A DNA stretch of 64,000 nt, taken from Gordonia oryzae. GTDB taxonomy: Bacteria > Actinomycetota > Actinomycetes > Mycobacteriales > Mycobacteriaceae. Position 1 is the stretch's first letter. Every line of letters starts with the position of its first letter. The DNA lies in the NCBI RefSeq assembly GCF_003797185.1, contig NZ_RKMH01000009.1, positions 1-64,000 of the forward strand, written 5' to 3'. A program made the translations under genes and the position numbers. The notes under the pieces are model-generated. The model ran no database searches. It had not been told where the DNA came from and worked only from the letters and a program-made list of their open reading frames with translations. Shown one piece after another: positions 1 to 7,510 of the stretch.

Positions 1-28
1 GTGTGGGAGAGTAGGACACCGCCGAACA
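1..28 (+). rRNA. rrf: 5S ribosomal RNA, 3' end only
   Basis: The first 28 bases match the conserved 3' tail of actinobacterial 5S rRNA: a GGGAGAGTAGG block followed by ACACCGCCGAACA. The rest of the gene, and presumably the 16S-23S part of the operon, lies to the left of the window. A strong hairpin 12 bases downstream supports this being the operon end. The exact 3' boundary is estimated. Confidence 0.85.
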
Positions 29-39
29 ACACCTCCGGG

Positions 40-70
40 ATGCCCCGCAACACACCACGTTGCGGGGCAT
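40..70 (+). terminator. Hairpin terminator of the rRNA operon
   Basis: A perfect 12-bp stem (ATGCCCCGCAAC at 40-51, GTTGCGGGGCAT at 59-70) with a 7-base loop sits just after the 5S rRNA tail. There is no T-run, as is common for actinobacterial terminators. The position directly behind rrf makes termination the natural role. Confidence 0.8.
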
Positions 71-121
71 CACCCATTATCCAACCCTCTCTGCCGCCGC
101 CCGGACACACACCGGCGCGAC

Positions 122-170
122 CACACATGTGTGCCGACTCCGACGTTGTGTGCCCTGCAGGCCACACAAC
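122..170. promoter_or_regulatory. Two palindromes upstream of the glyoxylate genes (operator candidates)
   Basis: A perfect 12-bp palindrome CACACATGTGTG lies at 122-133. A 26-bp near-palindrome at 145-170 has arms GTTGTGTG and CACACAAC around a CCTGCAGG core, with one C-C mismatch pair. Both lie about 95-140 bases upstream of the hyi start and downstream of the rRNA terminator, so they most likely regulate the hyi-glxR pair. The regulator is not encoded in the window. Confidence 0.45.
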
Positions 171-263
171 CCCGAAGTCGACACACAAACACCCAACGAC
201 ATACTGCGCTGGTGCCGATTCCTCGGGCGTCGTGCGTGGCAATGTCTCACCGCGGAAGATGGG

Positions 264-1076
264 GTGGTGGACACCTCACGGATCACGGTGAACTGTTCGA
301 TCCTGCTCACCGACCTGCCGCTGCTTCACCGGCCGCAGGCCGCGCGTGACGCCGGATTCGGCGCCGTCGAGTTCTGGTGGCCATTCGCCACCGCCGTCCC
401 CGCCGACCGTGACGTCGACGCCTTCGTCACCGCGGTCGAGAACGCCGGCGTCCGCCTCACACACCTGAATTTCGCAGCCGGGGATTTGTCGTCAGGTAAT
501 CGGGGATTGCTCTCGCACCCTGCCTCCAGCGCCGAATTCCGTGACAGCGTCGACGTCGCGACCGGTATCGGATCTCGGCTCGGTGTCCTCGGCTTCAATG
601 CGCTGTACGGCAACCGCATCGGCGATCTGGCCATCGAGGTCCAGGACGATCTCGCCGCCGAGAATCTCGCGTTCGCCGCCCGCGCGGCCGCAACCATCGA
701 CGCCTGCATTCTCCTCGAACCACTCAGCGGCATACCCACCTATCCGCTGACCCGGGCGGCGCACGCGATCGACGTCTGCGACAGACTCGCCCGCGACCAC
801 GCCGTCGACAACGCGGCACTGCTGGCAGACCTCTACCACCTTGCGATCAACGGCGAGAACCTCGACGACGTGATCGACACCGTCGCCGACCGGATCAGCC
901 ATGTTCAGATCGCCGACGTCCCGGGCCGCGGTGAACCCGGCACCGGCAGCCTGGACCTGTCCCGACCACTGGCCGCGCTCGCCGCCCGCGACTATCCGGG
1001 ATGGATCAGCCTGGAGTACTTACCCACCCGTTCCGATACCTTCGACTGGGTGCCGGACTTTCCCGCATTTCAGTGA
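264..1076 (+). CDS. hyi: Hydroxypyruvate isomerase
   Basis: Predicted to interconvert hydroxypyruvate and tartronate semialdehyde in the cytoplasm, a step of glyoxylate/allantoin metabolism. The roughly 270-residue product has the xylose-isomerase-like TIM-barrel pattern of the family: NCSILLTDLP at the N-terminus, GAVEFWWPF, EPLSG for a metal/substrate glutamate, LLADLYH, and HVQIADVPGRGEPG near the C-terminus. The frame is open upstream to base 60, but that part has no family similarity. I chose the GTG at 264 (a second GTG follows at 267), with GGAAG about 7 bases ahead. The reductase gene starts 44 bases downstream on the same strand and takes its product, so the two probably form an operon. 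Confidence 0.88.
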   Translation: MVDTSRITVNCSILLTDLPLLHRPQAARDAGFGAVEFWWPFATAVPADRDVDAFVTAVENAGVRLTHLNFAAGDLSSGNRGLLSHPASSAEFRDSVDVATGIGSRLGVLGFNALYGNRIGDLAIEVQDDLAAENLAFAARAAATIDACILLEPLSGIPTYPLTRAAHAIDVCDRLARDHAVDNAALLADLYHLAINGENLDDVIDTVADRISHVQIADVPGRGEPGTGSLDLSRPLAALAARDYPGWISLEYLPTRSDTFDWVPDFPAFQ

Positions 1077-1120
1077 CGCAGAGACGGTGTGGTGAGGGAG
1101 CAAACGATGGAGGAAACCCC

Positions 1121-2014
1121 GTGGCGACAATAGGATTCATCGGACTCGGCGTGATGGGCAGCCCGATGGCGATCAATCTGGTCCGTGCCGGTCACACCGT
1201 CGTCGGCTACAACCGGACCCCGGCCAAGGCCGCCGACCTTATTGCGGCCGGCGGTGACGCCGCCGAGTCGATTGCCGCGGCCGTCACCGGAGCCGAGTTC
1301 GTCGCGCTCAACGTCCCGGCGTCCGCTGACGTCGAGGAGGTTCTCACCGGCCCCGACGGGGTCCTTGCCCACGCCGCGCCGGGCACCGTGATCCTCGACT
1401 TCTCCACCATCGATCCCGCGACCGCGATCCGCATGGCCGAAACAGCGGCAGCACAAGGCTGTTCGTTCCTCGACGCCCCGGTGTCGGGCGGGCAGGAGGG
1501 CGCGGTCGCCGGCAGCCTGTCGATCATGGTCGGCGGCAACGACGACGCCTACGAGCGCGCACTGCCGGTCCTCGACGTGGTCGGTGACACCATCGCCCAC
1601 GTCGGGCCGAGTGGCAGCGGTCAGATCGTGAAGGCGGCCAACCAGCTCATCGTCGCCGCGAACATCCAGGCACTCGCCGAGGCGGTGGTCTTCCTCGAAG
1701 CCCACCACGTCGACACCTCCGCCGCCGTCGGCGTTCTCGCCGGCGGCCTGGCCGGCTCCACCGTCCTCTACCACAAGGCGCACCGCATGATCGAGCGTGA
1801 CTTCGCGCCGGGCGGTCGGATCGAGCTGCACCACAAGGACCTCGGAATCGTCACGGCCGCAGCCCGCGATGCCGGTGTGGTCACCCCGGTCGGGTCACTC
1901 GTGGCGACGCTGATGGCCTCAGCCCGCGCCAACGGCGACGGCGGTCTGGACCACGGTGCGCTGTTGCGAGGGGTCCTACGTCTGTCGGGGAAGTTGGACG
2001 AGGACGCCGAGTAA
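1121..2014 (+). CDS. glxR: 2-hydroxy-3-oxopropionate (tartronate semialdehyde) reductase
   Basis: Predicted to reduce tartronate semialdehyde to D-glycerate with NAD(P)H, completing the route started by the upstream isomerase. The 297-residue protein is normal for the beta-hydroxyacid dehydrogenase family. It has the Rossmann motif IGLGVMG (residues 7-13), the substrate motif DAPVSGGQEGA, and GQIVKAANQ with the catalytic lysine at residue 171. The GTG start at 1121 follows a GGAGGA ribosome site with a 6-base gap. The frame is open upstream to 1001, but that stretch overlaps hyi and lacks family sequence. It could be a generic 3-hydroxyisobutyrate dehydrogenase relative, but the pairing with hyi favours glyoxylate metabolism. 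Confidence 0.88.
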   Translation: MATIGFIGLGVMGSPMAINLVRAGHTVVGYNRTPAKAADLIAAGGDAAESIAAAVTGAEFVALNVPASADVEEVLTGPDGVLAHAAPGTVILDFSTIDPATAIRMAETAAAQGCSFLDAPVSGGQEGAVAGSLSIMVGGNDDAYERALPVLDVVGDTIAHVGPSGSGQIVKAANQLIVAANIQALAEAVVFLEAHHVDTSAAVGVLAGGLAGSTVLYHKAHRMIERDFAPGGRIELHHKDLGIVTAAARDAGVVTPVGSLVATLMASARANGDGGLDHGALLRGVLRLSGKLDEDAE

Positions 2015-2039
2015 GGCGAGGAGCCTCAGGTCGACGGCC

Positions 2040-2501
2040 TCAGGCCCGCAACACATCCCGGGTGACCTGCATCTGACCGAGATGCTGGGCGAGTTCGTGC
2101 ACCACGTGCAGGATCACCCACTGCGGTGAGACGGTGGCAAGGTCGACGCGGGCTGTCGTGCCCGTGGCATCCCGAGCGGCGATGCCGTCGCGAAGGATCA
2201 GCTCGGTCCACGTGATCATATCGGCGCGGGTACTTCGGATACGTGCGAAAAGCTCGAGGACCGAACCGGTTGCGTCGAATTCCGCAGCCCGATCTCGTGG
2301 CAGAGCCATACCGCACCCGAAGGTGCCGAGCCACCATCGCGTCATCTCCACGCAGTGGTGAGCGACCGCATAGGGCGAGTTCGACCCGTCGACGGGGAGC
2401 CGTCGGTGAACCCCGGAGTCGGTGAGTTCCTCGAGCACAGCGACCATGCCGGTCCAGCACGAGTCGGCGGTGTCCAGGGCGGCAGCGGTCCACGAATCCA
2501 T
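2040..2501 (-). CDS. DinB-family (DUF664) protein
   Basis: A 153-residue cytoplasmic protein of the DinB/DUF664 four-helix bundle type. In actinobacteria such proteins are often mycothiol-dependent metal enzymes. The family's spaced histidines are visible: AVAHHCVEMTRWW near residue 47 and HVVHELAQHLGQM near the C-terminus, which would form the three-histidine metal site. No substrate can be named. It runs convergently to glxR with 25 bases between stops. The next protein-coding sequence to its right is only an insertion-sequence scrap. Confidence 0.75.
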   Translation of the reverse strand: MDSWTAAALDTADSCWTGMVAVLEELTDSGVHRRLPVDGSNSPYAVAHHCVEMTRWWLGTFGCGMALPRDRAAEFDATGSVLELFARIRSTRADMITWTELILRDGIAARDATGTTARVDLATVSPQWVILHVVHELAQHLGQMQVTRDVLRA

Positions 2502-2554
2502 ATCGAGAACTCTCGCACATCGGAGTCACCTCGGTAGCAACAGACGCCGCCGCA

Positions 2555-2608
2555 CCCATTCTCGGTTGTTCTCGCCTGTATTCAGCTATTCACAAAGTAG
2601 AGAATGGG
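2555..2608. repeat. 9-bp inverted repeat near the IS3 scrap
   Basis: CCCATTCTC at 2555-2563 and GAGAATGGG at 2600-2608 are perfect inverted arms around a 36-base AT-richer spacer. They lie upstream of the DinB gene (minus strand) and 300 bases from an IS3 fragment. They may be a regulatory hairpin or a leftover element end. Confidence 0.35.
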
Positions 2609-2914
2609 CAAAACCCAGGTGCGGCCGATGAGTTACCCATGGCGACGACTGAAAACGCGCGAGCAGACCAATCGGCCGAGTGACGATCACTCTCGTGCAC
2701 ATCGGAATGGCGCTACCCGTGATGGAGCCAGACGTAGACGCCGAGGTGATGCGGTACTGTGCCACCGCCATCGTTCTTGTCACTGTGTGGGTGAGCGAAT
2801 CGCCTTCGACACCCTCGATGCCCCGCCGCTGGTCGGCGCGCTCGCCGCCTCGACGCGTCGCGTGTGGCTGGTCACCACGGTCGTTGCCCCGCAGTGTTGT
2901 GCTCGGGAGTGTAT

Positions 2915-3044
2915 TCACCGCAGTGAAGAACGCGGCCGCACTTTTCGGAAACTCCTGGTCCATTCGCAACTCTGCGACCTCACGGCGCAACCGCTTCAAC
3001 TCGGCCCGCTCACCAGAATCGACCGCCGGCGGCGGGTCATCCAT
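2915..3044 (-). mobile_element. IS3-family transposase OrfA, degenerate fragment
   Basis: Reading the minus strand from about 3044 down gives the C-terminal part of an IS3 OrfA: a Pro-rich lead, then ERAELKRLRREVAELRM and a degraded ILKRAAAFF-like end (here EFPKSAAAFF). This leucine-zipper segment is highly characteristic of the family. The helix-turn-helix part of OrfA, OrfB (the DDE transposase) and clear terminal repeats are not visible, so this is a dead remnant of about 43 codons. Confidence 0.7.
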
Positions 3045-3420
3045 CCGCGACCTCTCAATGGCCACCCACCGACCCAGCAACTAGACCGTCACGCTGTGCG
3101 CCCGATCGAGACCGTCGCTGTGATCCACCCATTCCGGCGCGGCGTCAGTGTCGGGACGAGTAGCAGCGCCAGATGGTCGGCGAATCCGACGTCGACGCTC
3201 ATGCGATCGAATAGCGATACCAGCGGGACGGTCCACTGCCTGGCAGGCTGGTTGCGGATTGAACACGGATACCTCGACGACATGTTCGGCGAATATCGGA
3301 TTCGTCGGATGTGGGCGAGTGTGCTGGCGGGTGCGATCGTCCGAACATATGAATTCGCGCTTGCGTTCCGGTGGATGAATCGCCCGCGGAGTGGCCGTGC
3401 TGTTAGGTTATTGGCCTGCG

Positions 3421-3462
3421 CCGCAGTATCTTTCGAGGAGGCCGCAGTATCTTTCGAGGAGG
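3421..3462 (+). repeat. Perfect 21-bp tandem duplication that doubles a ribosome binding site
   Basis: Two identical 21-base units (3421-3441 and 3442-3462) abut head to tail. Each starts CCGCAGTATC and ends CGAGGAGG. The second AGGAGG sits 4 bases before the lipoprotein ATG at 3467, so it is the working ribosome site. The first lies 21 bases further upstream and is too far away to serve that start. Confidence 0.9.
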
Positions 3463-3466
3463 CACG

Positions 3467-4447
3467 ATGCAACTTTCCCGGGTGATGCTAGCTGTCGGTT
3501 GTGCGGCACTGCTCACCGCGACGGCAGCGTGCTCGTCGTCGGTGAACGGATCGGCCTCTGGGGAGCATACTTCTGGAACCGAGTCGACTGCGACGCCTCT
3601 GGTGGTCAATGCGACCCTTGGCAAGGTATGGGGCACCTATCAAAAGGGATACGGCGAGGTCCGACCGTCGGAGATCTTCAACGGCGGTGATCCCACGGGC
3701 CTGGTGAGCAACGTCGTGTGGTCGTCGTGGGGCGGCCCGCAGGCCACCGGAACCGGCTCGGCCCTGTATGGAGGTTCCGGTGAGGTCGTTGCCGACCAAC
3801 ATGCTGAACAAACCACAGTCGTCGCCTTCAATCTCGGTCTTTGCGACGGAGCACAGCGGTATCAGGCCATCGAATGGTTCTTCCCACAGCACGGCGAACA
3901 CTTCGACCCGACCCGCTACATCGACATATGCTCGGGCGACTTTGTCGACCCGAGTTCGACCGACACCGGCTCATCGACAGCGGCCGCGAACACAGCCGCA
4001 TCGGGTTCCGGTGCCTGGTCAGGAGATCAGCTGACGATCACGCCCACGTCACTGGGGGTGGTCAAGGTCGGCATGTCGGTGCAAGCAGCCGCTGCAACAA
4101 CGGGATTGGCGTTCCAGGCCAAGGGTGATGGAGCCCGCGGTCCTGCACTGCGCGGGCAGAACGAACTCTACGTCGACGGCGATCCCGTCCAGTGCGTGGT
4201 CGCCAGCGGTACGAGCACCACCGGTCCTTCGGTCACCACCGAGAAGGGCGTAGGACTCGGTGATCAGCAAAGCGCCGTGACCGCCGCCTACCCCGACGCC
4301 CAGCCGATTCCGCAGACCGGTCCATTCGCCCAGTCCGGATACTTCGCCACAGTCCCCGGTGGACAACTCTCGTTCACCATCAGCAATGGCGTCGTCAGTC
4401 GGATCGCCGGCGGAGCGGACGTCACCTCGCCGAATTGCTCGGTCTGA
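3467..4447 (+). CDS. Secreted lipoprotein of unknown function
   Basis: A 326-residue product with a lipoprotein signal: MQLSRVML, a hydrophobic core, then LLTATAACSSS, where the Cys at residue 22 would be lipidated. It therefore sits on the outer face of the cytoplasmic membrane. The middle is a compact domain with GKVWGTYQKGY and two cysteines (LGLCDG, IDICSGD). A Ser/Thr/Ala linker around residues 165-190 leads to a C-terminal domain (about 195-326) that resembles the small repeat folds of actinobacterial lipoproteins (LGVVKVGMSVQAA ... GDPVQCVVASG ... SPNCSV). The start is fixed by AGGAGG just ahead of ATG. I cannot assign a function. Confidence 0.8.
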   Translation: MQLSRVMLAVGCAALLTATAACSSSVNGSASGEHTSGTESTATPLVVNATLGKVWGTYQKGYGEVRPSEIFNGGDPTGLVSNVVWSSWGGPQATGTGSALYGGSGEVVADQHAEQTTVVAFNLGLCDGAQRYQAIEWFFPQHGEHFDPTRYIDICSGDFVDPSSTDTGSSTAAANTAASGSGAWSGDQLTITPTSLGVVKVGMSVQAAAATTGLAFQAKGDGARGPALRGQNELYVDGDPVQCVVASGTSTTGPSVTTEKGVGLGDQQSAVTAAYPDAQPIPQTGPFAQSGYFATVPGGQLSFTISNGVVSRIAGGADVTSPNCSV

Positions 4448-4465
4448 GAGCAGCAGCTCCAGCGC

Positions 4466-4850
4466 TCAACGCCGCCGCTGATTCACGGGCCGCGGCATGG
4501 TGCGCTCGGTTTTGGCCGGGGTATCCACCTGTGGTGGAGAGCCCGTTGCGCGGCTGCCGAGCGACTCGCGGAGGAGTTCGACGGCGACCAGACCGACGAT
4601 TCCACTGCCGATCAGATAGAACCCGAGCACCAGGTGAGTATTCGTGGCGCTCAACAACGCCGAGGTGACGTGAGGAGTGGTGCCGCCGAACTCGGAGACC
4701 TCCATATTGAAATCGATCGACAGCGCTCCGTAGCGTACCGAGGTCGAACAGGGCGGGCAGCGTCCAGGCCTTCGGTGCGCCAAAGCACGCCAGGATGAGA
4801 CCGAACACGACGGGCGCGACGATCGGCGCGCAGATGGTGTCCATCCGAAC
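4466..4850 (-). pseudogene. MHS-type MFS transporter, C-terminal relic
   Basis: On the minus strand, bases about 4720-4480 encode SVRYGALSIDF, FGGTTPHVTSALLSATN and a transmembrane segment ending in VELLRESLG. This is the pattern of the last two membrane helices of metabolite:H+ symporters (ProP/KgtP-like MFS). The preceding membrane segment (APVVFGLILACFG) is in a different frame, so at least one frameshift is present, and the first 300 or so residues of a normal 430-450 residue transporter are missing. Non-functional. Confidence 0.65.
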
Positions 4851-4951
4851 AGAATGAAACGCGTTACGGTAAAAACAATCTGGCTGGTCGCGCCGATTGC
4901 GAGGATGGGTTGACCTAGACCGGCGGCGAGCCTGAAGCATCCCGCATGTTG

Positions 4952-5191
4952 TCAGGTGGTGACATCCTCATCGGGCGGGTGTTGCTCGACTATCGTTGTC
5001 CACGCGGCACTGTCGGTGCGAGCTGGTGGATCGTAGGCGGGAACACCTCCGTGGGTGTAGCCCAGTACGGCACTGTTGTAACCCCCGAGGGTTCGCTGCC
5101 GTTGCCGGCGCCGAAGATGTCTGGCACACAGCGCGAGGAGGGCGGCGGGTATTACGAGTGATCCGGCGCCGATGAGTATCCCCAGCAACAT
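4952..5191 (-). CDS. Small membrane protein, unknown
   Basis: A 79-residue frame starting with ATG encodes one N-terminal membrane helix (MLLGILIGAGSLVIPAALLALCA) followed by a basic stretch RHLRRRQRQR and a polar tail. By the positive-inside rule the tail should be cytoplasmic. No family is recognised and the ribosome site is weak. It stands alone between relics, so it may itself be a fragment. Confidence 0.45.
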   Translation of the reverse strand: MLLGILIGAGSLVIPAALLALCARHLRRRQRQRTLGGYNSAVLGYTHGGVPAYDPPARTDSAAWTTIVEQHPPDEDVTT

Positions 5192-5730
5192 CGTTTCAGT
5201 ATAGAGAATCCGTGGTGCGTTATCGATACTTCATGACCACGCCAGAAGTACCGCCACGGCCTCTCGGTTGTTTTCAGTCATTCCTACCGTAGCCGACCCT
5301 CACGACCTGGGCGTTTGTCGCTGAGCTACTCGCAGAATGACTGAAGCCAGGCGAGGCCGGGTTCGGCGGCAGCCGAATTCTCGCGACCCTACCTCCGCCG
5401 ACTCCGGACCATCGACAGACCGGCGCAACCCCGTCGACTCGAAGAGACAACGTCGATCAGCATCCACTGCACCCGCCAGTCGATGGCGGCAGTCAACGAT
5501 TCCCGTTGCGTTGCAGGACAGTCCGGAACCGACGACCGGTACGTCAAGAACGTTGCCCGCGGCAATTCGGTGGTAGAGCAGAAAGGTTCCGGCGGCCAGG
5601 ACAAAGGTCAGCGCGCGCGCACCGTAGGCGCGAATCGGCTTACATGACCCGCCACGCAGCCGGACACCTTACCGCCGCCGAGGCCATCGAAGGCCTGGTC
5701 ATTCAGCAAAGTCTCGAAAGGCTCCCACCC
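5192..5730. other. About 540 bases without a confident gene; possible membrane-protein relic
   Basis: The minus strand near 5630-5480 reads RAYGARALTFVLAAGTFLL followed by a short polar part. This is a plausible membrane helix but has no start codon, no continuation and no family I can name. Nothing else in the stretch looks coding. It lies downstream of the FadD gene on its strand. Confidence 0.35.
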
Positions 5731-7350
5731 TCAGAGCTGCGTCACCGACAGCCCGCCTTCGTGGTACTGCGCGCGCAGACGCTTCTTGTCGAACTTGCCG
5801 ACACTGGTCTTCGGGACCTCGTTGATGACCGTCCAGTTCTCCGGCAGCTGCCACTTGGCGATTTTGTCGGACAGGAACTCTCGCAACGAGTCCGGTGTCG
5901 CGTCGGAGCCTTCGCGCAGCACCACGGCCACCAGTGGCCGCTCGTCCCACTTGGGGTCAGGAACGCCGATGACGGCGGCTTCGATGACGTCGGGATGCCC
6001 CATGACGGCGTTCTCCAGATCCACCGAGGAGATCCACTCGCCACCGGACTTGATGATGTCCTTGGTGCGGTCGGTCAGGGTGAGGTAGCCGTCGCCGGTG
6101 ATGGTGCCCACGTCACCGGTGCGCAGCCAGCCGTCGTCGAACTTCTCGGGTGCGTCGATGCCGTAGTAGGCGCCGGTGATCCACGGTCCGCGCACCTCGA
6201 GTTCGCCAACGCTCTCACCATCATTGGGCAATACCGTGCCGCCGTCGACGATGCGCGCCTGCACCGACGCCGGGAACCGGCCCTGCGTGTAGCGGTAGCG
6301 CCAGCGCTCCTCACCTTCGGTACTTGCCGGCGGACGCGCGACCGAACCCAGCGGCGAGGTTTCGGTCATGCCCCAGGCGTGCAACACCTGGATGTCGTAT
6401 TGCTCGGCGAAGATGTGCATCAGCGACGGCGGCACCGCCGACCCGCCGATGAGGACGTCGTGCATGCTCGAGATGTCCTGCGGATGCTGCTCGAGGTACT
6501 GGTGCAGTCCCTGCCAGATGGTCGGGACGGCCGCGGCGAACGTCGGCTGCTCGGCGGCGATCAGGGCGGCCAGCGGCTCGGGCTGCAAAAACCGGTCGGG
6601 CATGATCAGTGACGCACCGATCATGAACGCCGCGTAGGGAAGTCCCCACGACATGGCGTGGAACTGCGGGACCACGGCCAGCGCACGATCGCCCTGCTTG
6701 AGCGCCGGGCCCTCGGTCATGCACACCTGCATCGAATGCAGATAGATCGAACGATGGGAGTAGGCAACACCTTTCGGGTCGCCGGTGGTGCCGGAGGTGT
6801 AACACATCGCGGCGGCGTCGCGCTCGTCGACCTCGGGCCAGTCGAAGGTGCCCGGCTGATCGGCGATCAGTGCCTCGTACGAGTGCACCGTCATGCCCGC
6901 GGGCGCCTCGACGCCGGAGGTGTCTTCGCCGGTGACGATGATGTGCTTGACGGTCGCCAGCTCAGGCAGCTGCGGGTTGAGCAGTGGCAGCAGCGTCGGG
7001 TCGACGATGATGACGTGATCCTCGCCGTGGTTGGCGACGAACACCAGCTGCTCGGGAAACAGCCTGATGTTGAGGGTGTGTAGCACCGCGCCCATCGCCG
7101 GCACCGCCAGATATGCCTCGAGATGCTCGGCGTTGTTCCACATGAAGGTGCCCACCCGCTGATCGCCGGTGACGCCGAGTCCGCGCAGCGCGTTGGCGAG
7201 AGCGGCGCTGCGGCGCCCCACCTCGGCGTAGCTGCGGCGGCGGGATTCGGTTCCCATCCATGTGATGACCTCGGCGGTGCCATGGACGGTACTGCCGTGG
7301 CGCAGGATCTGCGCGATGGATAACGGAACATCTTGCATGGTGCTGCGCAT
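5731..7350 (-). CDS. Long-chain fatty-acid--CoA ligase (FadD type)
   Basis: A 539-residue AMP-forming acyl-CoA synthetase that would activate a fatty or other carboxylic acid with ATP and CoA. Visible motifs are the P-loop YTSGTTGDPKGVAYSH, the adenylate motif GMTETSPLG, DGWLRTGDVG with the nucleotide aspartate, and the C-terminal lysine motif KTSVGKFDKKRLR. Length and motif order are complete. The ATG at 7350 or the second Met four codons later (MQDVPLSI) could be the start. It is monocistronic, divergent from the helicase gene, with a small inverted repeat between them. The acyl substrate cannot be told. Confidence 0.9.
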   Translation of the reverse strand: MRSTMQDVPLSIAQILRHGSTVHGTAEVITWMGTESRRRSYAEVGRRSAALANALRGLGVTGDQRVGTFMWNNAEHLEAYLAVPAMGAVLHTLNIRLFPEQLVFVANHGEDHVIIVDPTLLPLLNPQLPELATVKHIIVTGEDTSGVEAPAGMTVHSYEALIADQPGTFDWPEVDERDAAAMCYTSGTTGDPKGVAYSHRSIYLHSMQVCMTEGPALKQGDRALAVVPQFHAMSWGLPYAAFMIGASLIMPDRFLQPEPLAALIAAEQPTFAAAVPTIWQGLHQYLEQHPQDISSMHDVLIGGSAVPPSLMHIFAEQYDIQVLHAWGMTETSPLGSVARPPASTEGEERWRYRYTQGRFPASVQARIVDGGTVLPNDGESVGELEVRGPWITGAYYGIDAPEKFDDGWLRTGDVGTITGDGYLTLTDRTKDIIKSGGEWISSVDLENAVMGHPDVIEAAVIGVPDPKWDERPLVAVVLREGSDATPDSLREFLSDKIAKWQLPENWTVINEVPKTSVGKFDKKRLRAQYHEGGLSVTQL

Positions 7351-7382
7351 CAGTTCTCCTGATCGTTGGTGCCGGATTTACG

Positions 7383-7400
7383 AGGATGACATTGCATCCT
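7383..7400. promoter_or_regulatory. Inverted repeat in the fadD/helicase intergenic region
   Basis: AGGATG (7383-7388) and CATCCT (7395-7400) flank a 6-base spacer. The site is 33 bases upstream of the fadD ATG on its strand, a usual place for a repressor site. Weak evidence on its own. Confidence 0.3.
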
Positions 7401-7510
7401 GCGACCATGTGCGAGATTACGCCGATCACATCCGTGACCGGAATGCACACCAGCCACAGACAGTCGCGCCGTGACCCACTGATGTCGCTACCCCTCGGTA
7501 CCCTCGGCGC

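Larger units (their letters stand above)
2502..3420. other. Region of about 900 bases without a supported intact gene
   Basis: This stretch contains the IS3 scrap at 2915-3044 and an inverted repeat at 2555-2608. Long open frames exist on both strands (one of nearly 300 codons on the plus strand), but their translations are rich in Arg, Pro and Ser and do not resemble a protein family. The plus-strand frame is antisense to the IS3 remnant. I read the region as decayed mobile-element DNA plus the lipoprotein promoter. Confidence 0.5.

Noticed and set aside
2915..3044. Intact insertion sequence
   Set aside because: Only about 43 codons of OrfA remain; OrfB, terminal repeats and target duplication were looked for by eye and not found.
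2604..3485. Plus-strand open frame of nearly 300 codons
   Set aside because: It is antisense to a clear IS3 OrfA remnant, rich in Arg, Pro and Ser, and ends inside the lipoprotein leader. High GC content alone explains such frames.
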